NCBI RefSeq assembly: GCF_031764535.1 | Contig: NZ_CP134499.1 | Location: forward strand, 2,914,001 to 2,978,000 | DNA length: 64,000 nucleotides | Direction: 5' to 3' | Source of the DNA: Pseudomonas sp. SG20056 | GTDB lineage: Bacteria > Pseudomonadota > Gammaproteobacteria > Pseudomonadales > Pseudomonadaceae | Shown here: one piece after another, positions 43,534 through 52,405 of the stretch | Position numbering within the stretch: position 1 is the first letter of the stretch | Layout of the letters: the number at the start of each line of letters is the position of its first letter | Notes under the pieces: generated by a model | What the model was told of the DNA's origin: nothing | The model's database searches: none | Seen by the model: only the letters and a program-made list of their open reading frames with translations | Translations under genes and position numbers: made by a program

Positions 43534-44357
43534 GCGCTACGGCCTCCATCCACCACCAGATTGGCGCCATTCATATAAGAGGAGGCATCCGAACAAAGAA
43601 AGGCGATCGCCCCCCGGTACTCGTCGGCATCAGCCATGCGCCCGAGGGGAATCAGTTGGCTCAGTTTGCTGACGAACACATCGTTCTGCCCGGCATAGAC
43701 GCCACCAGGCGACAGTGCATTACAACGCACGCCCTGTTCGCACCAGTAGGTGGCCAGGTACTTGGTCAGACCGATCAGGCCATGTTTGACCACCGAATAG
43801 GTAACCGGCTTGACCGGCTGCTGCTCGGCCTCACGCCCCGGCACGCGGTACAGACGCTGATCCGGCGCGATGACACCCAGGTCGGAAGCAATGTTGATAA
43901 TCACCCCACGCCCCTGCCGTGCCATCCGCGCACCGAACACTTTGGCGCAGTTGAAGGCACCGCCCAAACCTACATTCAGGTCGAGCTGCCATTGCTCCCA
44001 GGGGAAGTGCTCCAAACGGGAAAAATCCTTGTCGCCGGCGCTCTCCACCTTGGGGTTACGCGCGGCATTGTTGATCAGAATGTCCACTCGACCGTATTGG
44101 GCCTGCAAGCGTTCGCCCGCCGCGATCACGGCATCCAGCTCAGTGATGTCGGCCTCAAGCGTCAGGATTTGCTGGCCGGTCTCCTCAGCGAGGCGAGCGG
44201 CGTTTGCCGCGAGCGCTTGGGCATCGATATCCAGCAGGATCGGCAAGCCTCCGAGGCCTGCGATGGTTGCGGCATGCTGATAACCAAGCAGCCCGCCACC
44301 GCCAGTAATGACCGCCACCCGGCCATCCAGGCGAAACAGCGCTTCCACACTAACCAT
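43527..44357 (-). CDS. SDR family oxidoreductase, PtmA-like
   Basis: 276 residues. NAD(P) loop VITGGGGLLGYQHA, NNAARNP, catalytic Ser in NIASDLG and YSVVKHG (Tyr-x3-Lys); the end MNGANLVVDGGRSAW is typical of classical SDRs. Members such as PtmA occur in flagellin glycosylation loci of Campylobacter. It probably oxidises or reduces a sugar hydroxyl. It overlaps both neighbours, including the Gfo/Idh gene by 8 bases. Confidence 0.85.
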   Translation of the reverse strand: MVSVEALFRLDGRVAVITGGGGLLGYQHAATIAGLGGLPILLDIDAQALAANAARLAEETGQQILTLEADITELDAVIAAGERLQAQYGRVDILINNAARNPKVESAGDKDFSRLEHFPWEQWQLDLNVGLGGAFNCAKVFGARMARQGRGVIINIASDLGVIAPDQRLYRVPGREAEQQPVKPVTYSVVKHGLIGLTKYLATYWCEQGVRCNALSPGGVYAGQNDVFVSKLSQLIPLGRMADADEYRGAIAFLCSDASSYMNGANLVVDGGRSAW

Positions 44358-45402
44358 GGATATCGACCTCGCTCAATGACACTTCGCACTGCCGCTCCAG
44401 CGAACGCAGCGCCGCCAAAGCCAGCCGCAGACTCTGCAAGCCGTCGCGGAGCCCGATAGGTGAAGGCTCACCGTGGCGCAGACAATGCAGAAATTGCCGG
44501 GTCTGGGCCAGGAACATGTCGTTGCGACTAAAACCGGGGAAATCATCCTGCTCGCACAGCACGCCATGGGCATCATGCACGCGCAGTTGGTTGGCAAGCA
44601 GATCGATTTCGGCAACACCAGCATCGCCGATTACCTTGAAGGTACGCACGGGGGGGCGCTGCAAAAAGTCCTGATGAAGCAAAATGGGAAAACGGCCCAG
44701 CTCACCCTCATAACGCATCAACGACGAAGCGGTATCCTCAACATCGATCTCCAAACCACTCAGCTTGCCACCATGACAGACGATGCTGCGCGGCAAGCCG
44801 AAAAACCAGCAGATCAGATCCATTTCATGAATCTGTGAGCGGATCACACCGCCACCCTGGTCGGCCCGCGAAGCATACATCTCACGGTAGTCCTCGTAGC
44901 GGTGCCAATCTGGCAGGTGCTCGCCGATCTCGGCCCGAGCAGACAGCACACGGCCGAAAAAACCGGCTTCGAGCAGCGTCTTGATGCGTTGCAAGCCGGG
45001 GTGGTAGCGATAGTTGTAGCCCACGTGAAACAACAGTCCTTGCGCCCGTACCAGGCTATCCAGTTCGGCAACGCCCGACAGGTCACTTGCCAGTGGTTTC
45101 TCCATGAAGATGGCAACACCGGCGCGAGCGCAGGCCAAGGCGACTGGCACATGCAAAGCGTTTGGGTTGCAGATGAACGCTGCATCCGGTTTACAGGCAA
45201 GAGCCTGCTCCAGACTGGAGTGGACGGTAATGGCGTAATCACACTCCAGATCAGCGCCCTCTTCAACACCTCCTTCGCGTAACTTGATGCGCTGTCCACG
45301 CACTCGATAGGCATGTACCTGAAGCTCATCACCCAGCAGTTGCTTCAGGTTGCGCAAATGGCGTTGGCCAATGCTGCCAAGACCGCAAAATAGAACCTTC
45401 AC
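44350..45402 (-). CDS. Gfo/Idh/MocA family oxidoreductase
   Basis: 350 residues from GTG 45402, with GAGAGG upstream and a GTGA overlap with the isomerase stop. N-terminal Rossmann domain (VLFCGLGSIGQRHLRNL), FICNPNALHVPVALACARAG, then MEKPLA, which carries the catalytic lysine. The C-terminal substrate domain has GGGVIRSQIHEMDLICWFFG. These enzymes oxidise sugars or cyclitols with NAD(P); PtmF-like relatives occur in flagellar glycan loci. The substrate is unknown. Confidence 0.85.
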   Translation of the reverse strand: MKVLFCGLGSIGQRHLRNLKQLLGDELQVHAYRVRGQRIKLREGGVEEGADLECDYAITVHSSLEQALACKPDAAFICNPNALHVPVALACARAGVAIFMEKPLASDLSGVAELDSLVRAQGLLFHVGYNYRYHPGLQRIKTLLEAGFFGRVLSARAEIGEHLPDWHRYEDYREMYASRADQGGGVIRSQIHEMDLICWFFGLPRSIVCHGGKLSGLEIDVEDTASSLMRYEGELGRFPILLHQDFLQRPPVRTFKVIGDAGVAEIDLLANQLRVHDAHGVLCEQDDFPGFSRNDMFLAQTRQFLHCLRHGEPSPIGLRDGLQSLRLALAALRSLERQCEVSLSEVDIHG

Positions 45403-46286
45403 GAAAGCCTCTCATTGATTAACGCGCCACCGCGCAGCCAGTTGGCGGTACGCGCTGCCATGCACGTCTGCCAGGCCGGCTCCTGCCCCGGCTCACCTCT
45501 GGCCGCTTCCATAACGAAATCGCCGTGATAGTCGATCTGCAGCAATAGTTCACGTAATAGCGGGAAGTCTGCGTCGCCCTCACCCAAGGGGACGGTAGCT
45601 GCGCCGCGTCGACGGTCCTTGACATGCACACTGACAATCCAGGCGCCATAGGTCGCGAACTCCTCGCGTGGGTCGAAGCCGGCCGCCGCACTGTTACCTG
45701 TGTCGTAATTGACGCCGACCATGGGATGGTCAAGCGCCAGAAGCAGCTCACGGAAAGGCTGTGGCGCCAGATCACTCTCCAGGCTCAAATGCACTCCCCG
45801 TTTTTGCGCCAGAGGAAGTATCTGACGCAAACAGTCGACGACCGTGGCCCGCTCTTGCTGTGTGCGGATGCTGGCCGCATCCAGCAGCGGCAGCACGATG
45901 CGCCGAATGCCCACTTGCGGACACACGTCGATCAGCCAGGCCAGACGTTCGCAGCGCTGTTTGCGCTGCGCTGACGTGCAGCGCACTAACGGACAATCCA
46001 TGAAATAGTCCGCACACACGGAATGAAGCTTGAGGCCAGCCTGGGCCAGGCAAATGTTCAGCTGCTGCCGGCCAGACTCGCTTTCCAGCGGATTCGCGCC
46101 TTCGCCATACAGGTCGTACATCCACTCGATGCCGCGTATCCCAGGTAGCGTCCCGAGCATCGCCAGCTCCTGTTCCCAGGTCGCTCGAGGAAAGGCCTGA
46201 TAGTGTCCATCGAGAGGGGGCCCCAGTCGGCCCTGCTTGGTGAAGACACCTGCAGCGGCATAAGCGGTGAGATGGTCGATATCCAT
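45399..46286 (-). CDS. Sugar phosphate isomerase/epimerase (xylose isomerase-like TIM barrel)
   Basis: 295 residues from ATG 46286, which has AGGAG five bases upstream; a GTG at 46292 would sit too close to that site. Metal-binding residues of the AP-endonuclease-2 barrel are visible in order: E in LSLESDL, D in GVNYDTGN, H in VSVHVKDR and E in FVMEAARG. Likely an isomerase, epimerase or dehydratase on a keto sugar or cyclitol. Its barrel is of the same class as the C-terminal half of the NeuB fusion in this operon. Confidence 0.85.
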   Translation of the reverse strand: MDIDHLTAYAAAGVFTKQGRLGPPLDGHYQAFPRATWEQELAMLGTLPGIRGIEWMYDLYGEGANPLESESGRQQLNICLAQAGLKLHSVCADYFMDCPLVRCTSAQRKQRCERLAWLIDVCPQVGIRRIVLPLLDAASIRTQQERATVVDCLRQILPLAQKRGVHLSLESDLAPQPFRELLLALDHPMVGVNYDTGNSAAAGFDPREEFATYGAWIVSVHVKDRRRGAATVPLGEGDADFPLLRELLLQIDYHGDFVMEAARGEPGQEPAWQTCMAARTANWLRGGALINERLS

Positions 46287-46288
46287 CT

Positions 46289-48079
46289 TCACTCCTGAAT
46301 CAGCGGTACAAGCATGTTCGCTCGTAGTTCTTCACGGTCGAGGAACGGATACAGGTCTTCCAGCGGGCTGGACACCATCTTGCCATTGACACCGATACGC
46401 GAAGTCACACGCGGGCCAATGGGCTGATCAGGCTCTACCAACACCTCACAAACCACCGGCCCGGGACTGTCGAGTACATCGCGGATAGTCTCCGCAAGGG
46501 CCGCCTGGTCACTGACTCGCAAACTGCGAATCCCCATGGCACCAGCCAACGCCACGATATCCGGCAGACTCATGCCCGAGGCTGGATCGCAGCCGATGGT
46601 TTCCTTGAAGTAGCCGCTCTGCGATGCACGAATAGAGGCATATCCGTTGTTGTTCAGCACGAAGTACTTGATCGGCAGTTGTAGGCGGCGAACCACCTCC
46701 AGCTCCTGGATGTTCATTACGAAGCCACCATCCCCGTCGACCGAAACTGTGCGTTTACCGCCAGCTCCCAGGCAACCGCCCAACGCCGCCGGCAGGCCAT
46801 AGCCCATCGAGCCAAGCCCACCCGTTGCCACCGAACGCTGCCCACGTTTGAGCCGGGCCGCTAGCCAGAAAGTATCAATGGCCGCGCCGGAACTACCGGG
46901 AATGAGCAGCTCTCCCTCATCCATGGCTTCGCACAGGGTTTCAGTGAACACGTAGGTGTTGACGAAGCCACGTGGCTCGCGATATCCCGGCAAGACCACC
47001 GGATAGCGAGTTTTCCATTGTGTGCAGCGCGCAAGCCAATCATCGAGAACTAGCGGCTCAGCAGGCATCTGCTCGAGCAAGCTTTCAATGAAAGCACCGG
47101 CGTCGCATACGAAACGCTCATCGGGCAGTTCGCCCAGCTTGGCGATTTCCGCTGGGTCGATGTCCACGACCACGATTTCAGCTTCACGGGCGAACTGGCT
47201 GCGATCGAAACCTGTGATGGAAAAGTCCATGCGACAGCCGATAGCCAGCACTAAATCGGCATTTTGCACCGTGAAATTGGCGCCGCGTGGGGCCACCGTA
47301 CCACAGCGACCAAAATAGTATGGATGGTCATACTCAAGTAGGTCGGCGCCGATCCAGGTCGTCAGGGTGGGTATACCCAGTTGTTCGATCAACTGGCGTA
47401 GGCTGGCTTCGGCACCTGCGCCATGTACACCATTACCGACCAGCAGCACTGGACGCTGCGCCTGCTGCAGTCGCTGCGCCAATCGCACCAACGCCGGGGC
47501 ATCGGGAGCAGTCGGTTCAACGTGGTGCGGCGCCTCGTACCTTTGCAATTGTTCGGGGTCAACCTCGGTGGCTTGAACATCCAGCGGCACATCGAACCAC
47601 ACCGGCCCTTTGCGTCCGCTGAGCATCAGATACAACGCCTTCTCCAACTCGTAGCGCACTCGCAGAGGATCAAGCAGACACACCGCGTACTTGGTCAGGG
47701 GCGTGACCACACTGACGATATCCAGCTCCTGAGTACCGAGCTGACGCAGACCACTGTCGCCTTTGAGATCGGCACGCTTGACCTGGCCGGAAACGAACAG
47801 CACCGGGGTCGACTCGAACCAGGCACCGGCCAGGCCAGTGATGGCGTTGGTTGCACCGGGGCCAGAAGTAACCAGGCAAGCGCCGAACTTGCCGGAAGTG
47901 CGCGCATAGCCCTCCGAGGCGATGGACGCACCCTGCTCGTGCAGCATGCTCACCGCACTCAGTCGTGGTTGGCGCAGCAAGGCATTGTTCAGGTGCATCG
48001 CCCCGCCACCCGGCAGGAAGAACACATGGCCGATACCTTGATTGGCGATGAACTCGAAGATGTAATCGGCGACACGCAT
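46289..48079 (-). CDS. Thiamine-diphosphate enzyme, acetolactate synthase-like (YerE-type candidate)
   Basis: 596 residues with the three-domain layout of ThDP enzymes. Catalytic glutamate E48 sits in MLHEQGASIASEGYAR, and the C-terminal ThDP motif runs from GDGGFVMNIQELE to LNNNGY. The N-terminal GGGAMHLNNAL is typical of ThDP enzymes in polysaccharide loci rather than IlvB. In Yersinia, YerE uses pyruvate to add a two-carbon unit to CDP-4-keto-3,6-dideoxyglucose. Since rfbFGH for that very substrate head this operon, the same reaction is plausible here. An IolD-like hydrolase role is the main alternative. The isomerase gene follows at once. Confidence 0.75.
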   Translation of the reverse strand: MRVADYIFEFIANQGIGHVFFLPGGGAMHLNNALLRQPRLSAVSMLHEQGASIASEGYARTSGKFGACLVTSGPGATNAITGLAGAWFESTPVLFVSGQVKRADLKGDSGLRQLGTQELDIVSVVTPLTKYAVCLLDPLRVRYELEKALYLMLSGRKGPVWFDVPLDVQATEVDPEQLQRYEAPHHVEPTAPDAPALVRLAQRLQQAQRPVLLVGNGVHGAGAEASLRQLIEQLGIPTLTTWIGADLLEYDHPYYFGRCGTVAPRGANFTVQNADLVLAIGCRMDFSITGFDRSQFAREAEIVVVDIDPAEIAKLGELPDERFVCDAGAFIESLLEQMPAEPLVLDDWLARCTQWKTRYPVVLPGYREPRGFVNTYVFTETLCEAMDEGELLIPGSSGAAIDTFWLAARLKRGQRSVATGGLGSMGYGLPAALGGCLGAGGKRTVSVDGDGGFVMNIQELEVVRRLQLPIKYFVLNNNGYASIRASQSGYFKETIGCDPASGMSLPDIVALAGAMGIRSLRVSDQAALAETIRDVLDSPGPVVCEVLVEPDQPIGPRVTSRIGVNGKMVSSPLEDLYPFLDREELRANMLVPLIQE

Positions 48080-48082
48080 GAA

Positions 48083-49279
48083 TCATTGCTCTCTATGGGA
48101 GAAAGAGGGAACGCGATCGGCAGGTGCGGCGTAGAGCACCAGATCCCAGCCGTCACTGACATGGGGGCACAGGCTGAAGCGATAGCCATCGTAGTAGCTG
48201 TGCAGTTGCAGGAGGATTTGCCATAGGTGGTTCTGCTCGTGGTAAACGCTGACCGCGATCACCGGATGGCGCTCGGTGATCAAGCGGCGACCACCTGCCA
48301 GGCACTGTGGCTCGAAACCCTCTATGTCGATCTTGATAAAGGTCGGCGGTAGCCCTTGGCTGGTTAGGTCGTCCAGAGTGGTCATTGGCACGCGCTCATC
48401 GCCCAGACCAACCCGTGACGAAGGGCCGTTGGCAGCCTCTATCAGCACCTCGCCGTTGCTGTCGCCCACAGCCAGGCGATGGGCGTAGAGCCCGGGGCGG
48501 GCCTGACGCTCCAGGCTGTCGCGCAGCGCCGCGAAGTTCCTCGCCACGGGCTCGAAACAGTGATATTCGCGATAACCGCGCCCCGTGGCTAGGTAGCCTT
48601 CCAGCGTGTCGCCGTTGAAGGCTCCCAGGTCAAATACCACTTCGTCAGCGCAGTCGGTACTGAAATGGGGGGCAAAGTAAATCTGTAAGGGTGAGGAAAC
48701 CGGTAACAGGTTGTGATCCAGGTGCAGACGCCAGGCGACATGATTGACGAACAACCGGCGCGATGCCTCATCGCCCAGCAGGGCGAATGCCTGCCGTATG
48801 GCATCGGCTGCGGGCAGCACCTTCTCCGGCAGATCCATGCAGTAATGCGGCAGTAAATGCTGCGGATAGCGCCAGGCCAGGTGACCAAACAGAGCAATGT
48901 GCTCGAACCCCAACGCGCGCAGAGGCGCCAGGCGATCCGTCATGCAATCGTGGATATGCCCGCTCCAGATCGTGCAGATAACCGACGGCAACGCCCCTTG
49001 CCATTGCTCGGCCAACTGGGCGGGACTGTATACCGGCACCGAGTCGATGGTGGTTCCCCACAGCGCCGGATTGTTGTCCATGAAGGCACAGGGCACCAGG
49101 CCCATGTCCCTTAGCACGGCTTGAGCCTTGCGCCCCAGGTGGCTCGCACCGAACAGCGCAAAGGGCCGATCGAGGTCGCCAATCAGGCGCTCCAGCGTGT
49201 GGGTTTGACGTTCACGTACGGACTTCAGGGGCTCAGCAAGCAACCTCTCCAGCTCGCTCTCAAGAGTTTCAGCACTCAT
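48083..49279 (-). CDS. FkbM family methyltransferase with N-terminal Rossmann-like module (tandem copy 2)
   Basis: 398 residues from ATG 49279 (GGGAG upstream), overlapping copy 1 by 11 bases. Residues ~30-150 form a nucleotide-binding-like module (PFALFGASHLGRKAQAVLRD, then AFMDNNPALWGTTIDSVPVY). The C-terminal half is the FkbM domain: EVVFDLGAFNGDTLEGYLA for SAM and FIKIDIEGFEPQCLAGG. It is plainly a paralogue of copy 1. It probably methylates a sugar hydroxyl; the role of the extra module, perhaps substrate or nucleotide binding, is unknown. Confidence 0.8.
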   Translation of the reverse strand: MSAETLESELERLLAEPLKSVRERQTHTLERLIGDLDRPFALFGASHLGRKAQAVLRDMGLVPCAFMDNNPALWGTTIDSVPVYSPAQLAEQWQGALPSVICTIWSGHIHDCMTDRLAPLRALGFEHIALFGHLAWRYPQHLLPHYCMDLPEKVLPAADAIRQAFALLGDEASRRLFVNHVAWRLHLDHNLLPVSSPLQIYFAPHFSTDCADEVVFDLGAFNGDTLEGYLATGRGYREYHCFEPVARNFAALRDSLERQARPGLYAHRLAVGDSNGEVLIEAANGPSSRVGLGDERVPMTTLDDLTSQGLPPTFIKIDIEGFEPQCLAGGRRLITERHPVIAVSVYHEQNHLWQILLQLHSYYDGYRFSLCPHVSDGWDLVLYAAPADRVPSFSHREQ

Positions 49280-50486
49280 CGTTTGGCTCCCTTGGCAGGC
49301 GGTTTTCCGGTAAGGCGTACAGCACAATGTCCCAGGCTCGGTCATAAAGATGCTGACCCAGCATGAAACGATAGTCGGCCCGATACGCGTGGATCTGCAG
49401 CAAGAGACGCCAGAGATGATCCTGCTCGTGGTAAGCACACACGGCCAGCATCGGCTGCTTTTGCGCGATCAATCGGCTGCCGCCAGCCAGGCACTGTGGC
49501 TCGAAACCCTCGATGTCCATCTTGATCAGGCTCGGAGGGGGCAGGCTCTCGGCAAGTGCGTCGAGCGTGGTCATCGGCACCATCTCATCGCCCTCGCCGA
49601 CCTGCAACGTATGCCCGCCGCCCGAGTCGATGGCAATCGAGCCTTCATGATCCCCAACCGCCAGCAGATGGGCATGCAAGTCGCCATAGCCTGTTTCGGC
49701 AAGCCTGGCGATAGTGTTTTGCAACTGGCTGAAGTTACCTGTCGAAGGCTCGAAGGAGTGGATCTCTCGATAGCGCCGACCACTTTCTAGGTACCCCAGG
49801 ATAGAGTCGCCATTGAAGGCTCCGACGTCGTAGAGCACTTCAGCGTCGTCGCGCCGGCTGAAACGATCACTGAAGTAGATTGCCTCTCCGTCCTCACTCG
49901 GCAAGACCTCGGAATCGAGGGTCAGGCGCCAGGCAACATGCGCCACATACAGACGTCGTGACGCCTCATCGGCAAGTAAGTGAAATGCTGCACGTACACG
50001 ATCCGCCTCTGCGAGCACGCGCTCAGGCAAGTCCAGGCACTGGTAGGGCAGCAACTGCGGAAAACGCCAGGCCAGGTGGCCAAAAAGAGCAATGCGCTGG
50101 AAGCCTAGCGCGCGCAACGGAGCCCGCCATTGATCCAAGTGGCAGGTGCCAACCCGCACGGCGCCGATACTGGCGACAACGGCAGGTAAACGCCCCGCCA
50201 TACGCTCGGCCAATTGCGCCGGCCCCAGCACCTCGACGCCGTCGATATAGCTGCCCCAGAGTGCAGGGTTGTTATCAAGAAAGGCCAGCGGCGACAGACC
50301 TGCCGCCTGCAGCACGGGCAATACTTGCCGACCAAGGCCACCGGCGCCGAACAGCACGAAGGGCGTCTGCTCCCCCCCGATGATCTGCCCAAGGGTTTCG
50401 CGCTGACGCTCACGAACGGACTCCAGCGATTCGCTCAGCAGGCGTTCGAGCTGGGACTCGGTATCGTCTTTATCGATTGTGTTCAC
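49269..50486 (-). CDS. FkbM family methyltransferase with N-terminal Rossmann-like module (tandem copy 1)
   Basis: 405 residues from GTG 50486, which has GGAGG five bases upstream and shares GTGA with the NeuB fusion stop. Layout as in copy 2: module (FVLFGAGGLGRQVLPVL, AFLDNNPALWGSYIDGVEV), a middle linker (LALFGHLAWRFPQLLPYQ is read as IALFGHLAWRF), and the FkbM domain (LYDVGAFNGDSILGYLESG, LIKMDIEGFEPQCLAGG). The strict pairing of two such genes suggests methylation at two positions or of two sugars, which is inference. Confidence 0.8.
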   Translation of the reverse strand: MNTIDKDDTESQLERLLSESLESVRERQRETLGQIIGGEQTPFVLFGAGGLGRQVLPVLQAAGLSPLAFLDNNPALWGSYIDGVEVLGPAQLAERMAGRLPAVVASIGAVRVGTCHLDQWRAPLRALGFQRIALFGHLAWRFPQLLPYQCLDLPERVLAEADRVRAAFHLLADEASRRLYVAHVAWRLTLDSEVLPSEDGEAIYFSDRFSRRDDAEVLYDVGAFNGDSILGYLESGRRYREIHSFEPSTGNFSQLQNTIARLAETGYGDLHAHLLAVGDHEGSIAIDSGGGHTLQVGEGDEMVPMTTLDALAESLPPPSLIKMDIEGFEPQCLAGGSRLIAQKQPMLAVCAYHEQDHLWRLLLQIHAYRADYRFMLGQHLYDRAWDIVLYALPENRLPREPNDEC

Positions 50487-52405
50487 CGTACCTCCAATGC
50501 GCTCAAATAACGCAAAGCCGACCAGAATCCTGCGCCATGATCCTTGTGCCCCTGCCAAACCTCGGGAATGAAGCTGACCTGCGGGTGCTGGCGAATCTGC
50601 GCCCAAGTGGCCGGCCAATCGATGTCGCCGGTGCCCATCAGCACGCCCTCACCGTTGGTGCCTTTGGCATCGGCCACGTGCAGGTGCGCGGAATGCGGCA
50701 GCAACAGGGCCAGCGCTTGCTGGAAGTCGAGGCCGAAGTGGAAACAGGTCATCTGCAGGTGCGACAGATCCAGGCACAGGCGCAGACCATGGTCACGCGC
50801 CTGAGCGGCCAGTTCCTCGGGCATCATGAAGATGTTCTGATGACGCTGGCCGCCGAAGTGCCAGGGGAACGGCGCCATGTTCTGCGGAATCAGCTCGGTG
50901 CCGGCGAAATCCACCTGGCGGCAGGCCTCGTGGAAGCGCTCGTAGAGTTCCGGGCGCATGGCCAGCGGGCGCGGCTCGTCAGCGGAAAAACCACCGATGT
51001 TGGCGACGATCAGCCGCGCATCGGCATTGGGGAAAAATTCGCCGATTTCCAGCGTGGCGTCCACCACCCGCTGCAGATTGTCGATCGAACGCTGGCGATA
51101 CGCCGGATCATCCGACGCCAGATCCAGCAGCTCGCTGTTCTCGAACAACTCCGGCGCATGCACCACCAGGCGCGAACAGTCGACCTCGGCGAGAAACGGC
51201 TGCGGCTTGAGGCTGAGGTCGCGGTAGGACAGGTGAAACTCGAACAGATCTGGGCTAATCCGCCGACGGTAATCTCGGAAGTCGTGATAGCGCACCGGCA
51301 CGCCCCAGCGAATCGGCAGGTCGAACACCAACCGCTGCTCCTGAGCCTGCTCGCTCAGGTCGCTATCGAAGAGAAAATCCCCCAGGGCGATATCGCGCCC
51401 GGCCGCTTTGCCCAGTAATTCCGGCAAACGATACGGTGGCAGGCCCTGGCCAGGGCTGGCGATACGCAGCATCGACGCGTCCATGACCGTGCCATGGGCG
51501 ATGTCGCATGCAGCGATCACGCTCTTGCCGAGATTCTCGCGGTTGAGCAGCTCGCCCTGGCTGGCATGGCGACCAGGGCCTTGCCAGGGCAATGCCAGTT
51601 CCAGCTGACGGATGCCGTCGACCAGTTGGCAAAACTCGCTCGGCTCAAGGCTGGCCAGGTGATCCGGTCCTTCCATCCCCCTATTCAGGGTGATGTGCCG
51701 TTCCACCAGCTTGGCGCCCAGTGCGACTGCGCCGAGGGTAATGGCGATGCCACGCTCATGGCCGGAGTAGCCGACCAGATCATGCAGCTCCTGCAACCGG
51801 CGTAAGTAACCAAGCTGGATATCGGACTCGGGGGCCGGATAGGCGCTGTTGCAATGCAGCAGCGCGAATGGCGTACCAAGCGCATTCAACTGTTCAATGG
51901 CCCGAACGATTTCGTGCTCAAAGGACATGCCGGTAGACAGAATCAGGGGCTTGCCCAGGCTTGCAGCCTTGGCAATCAGGTAGGGATTGCACAGATCAGC
52001 CGAGGCGATCTTCAGGGCGGCGACATCAAAATCCGCCAACACATCGACACTGGGCTCATCCCAAGGTGTGCACAGGTAAATAATGCCCTTCTGTTTACAG
52101 TACTCACGTACCTCACGATGCTCTTCGACGCTCAGCTCAACCTTGTCCAGCAGGTCCTGGATGTACTCCACGCCGAGGTCTTCGGCCCGCGAGCCATCAG
52201 CCTTACGACGGTACAGCGCCTCACGGTTGCGCAGCTGGAACTTGACGCAGTCGGCCCCTGCATCGAACGCAGCATCCACCAAGCGTTTGGCCAGCGCCAG
52301 GGAACCGTTGTGATTGTTTCCGGCCTCAGCAATCACAAAGACACGCTCGCCGCCCAGCGCAATACCGTCAAGAAAAATAGGAGTCATTGGATTTTTGTTC
52401 GCCAT
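50483..52405 (-). CDS. NeuB-like synthase fused to SAF domain and TIM-barrel isomerase/epimerase
   Basis: 640 residues. Part 1 (~20-270) is NeuB-like: FVIAEAGNNHNGSLALAK, DCVKFQLR, STGMSFEHEIVRAIE and ERHITLNRGMEGPDH. Part 2 (~285-350) is the SAF/antifreeze-like lid (LGKSVIAACDIAHG). Part 3 (~365-640) is a xylose-isomerase-like barrel (DLFEFHLSYRDL, VVHAPELF, LCLDLSHLQMTCFHFG, HLHVADAKGTNGEG). NeuB enzymes condense phosphoenolpyruvate with an N-acyl sugar to nonulosonic acids. No CMP-sugar synthetase is present here, so the product is uncertain. An ATG at 52387, forming ATGA with the kinase stop, is an alternative start. Confidence 0.8.
   Translation of the reverse strand: MANKNPMTPIFLDGIALGGERVFVIAEAGNNHNGSLALAKRLVDAAFDAGADCVKFQLRNREALYRRKADGSRAEDLGVEYIQDLLDKVELSVEEHREVREYCKQKGIIYLCTPWDEPSVDVLADFDVAALKIASADLCNPYLIAKAASLGKPLILSTGMSFEHEIVRAIEQLNALGTPFALLHCNSAYPAPESDIQLGYLRRLQELHDLVGYSGHERGIAITLGAVALGAKLVERHITLNRGMEGPDHLASLEPSEFCQLVDGIRQLELALPWQGPGRHASQGELLNRENLGKSVIAACDIAHGTVMDASMLRIASPGQGLPPYRLPELLGKAAGRDIALGDFLFDSDLSEQAQEQRLVFDLPIRWGVPVRYHDFRDYRRRISPDLFEFHLSYRDLSLKPQPFLAEVDCSRLVVHAPELFENSELLDLASDDPAYRQRSIDNLQRVVDATLEIGEFFPNADARLIVANIGGFSADEPRPLAMRPELYERFHEACRQVDFAGTELIPQNMAPFPWHFGGQRHQNIFMMPEELAAQARDHGLRLCLDLSHLQMTCFHFGLDFQQALALLLPHSAHLHVADAKGTNGEGVLMGTGDIDWPATWAQIRQHPQVSFIPEVWQGHKDHGAGFWSALRYLSALEVR

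Noticed and set aside
46289..48079. Large subunit of acetolactate synthase (ilvB)
   Set aside because: No ilvN small subunit follows, the neighbours are all sugar genes, and the GGGAMHLN start is not IlvB-like. I call it a YerE-type candidate instead.
43527..52405. Complete legionaminic or pseudaminic acid pathway
   Set aside because: PtmA-, PtmF- and NeuB-like proteins are present, but there is no CMP-sugar synthetase, no hydrolysing 2-epimerase, no acetyltransferase and no matching aminotransferase. A standard pathway is not supported.
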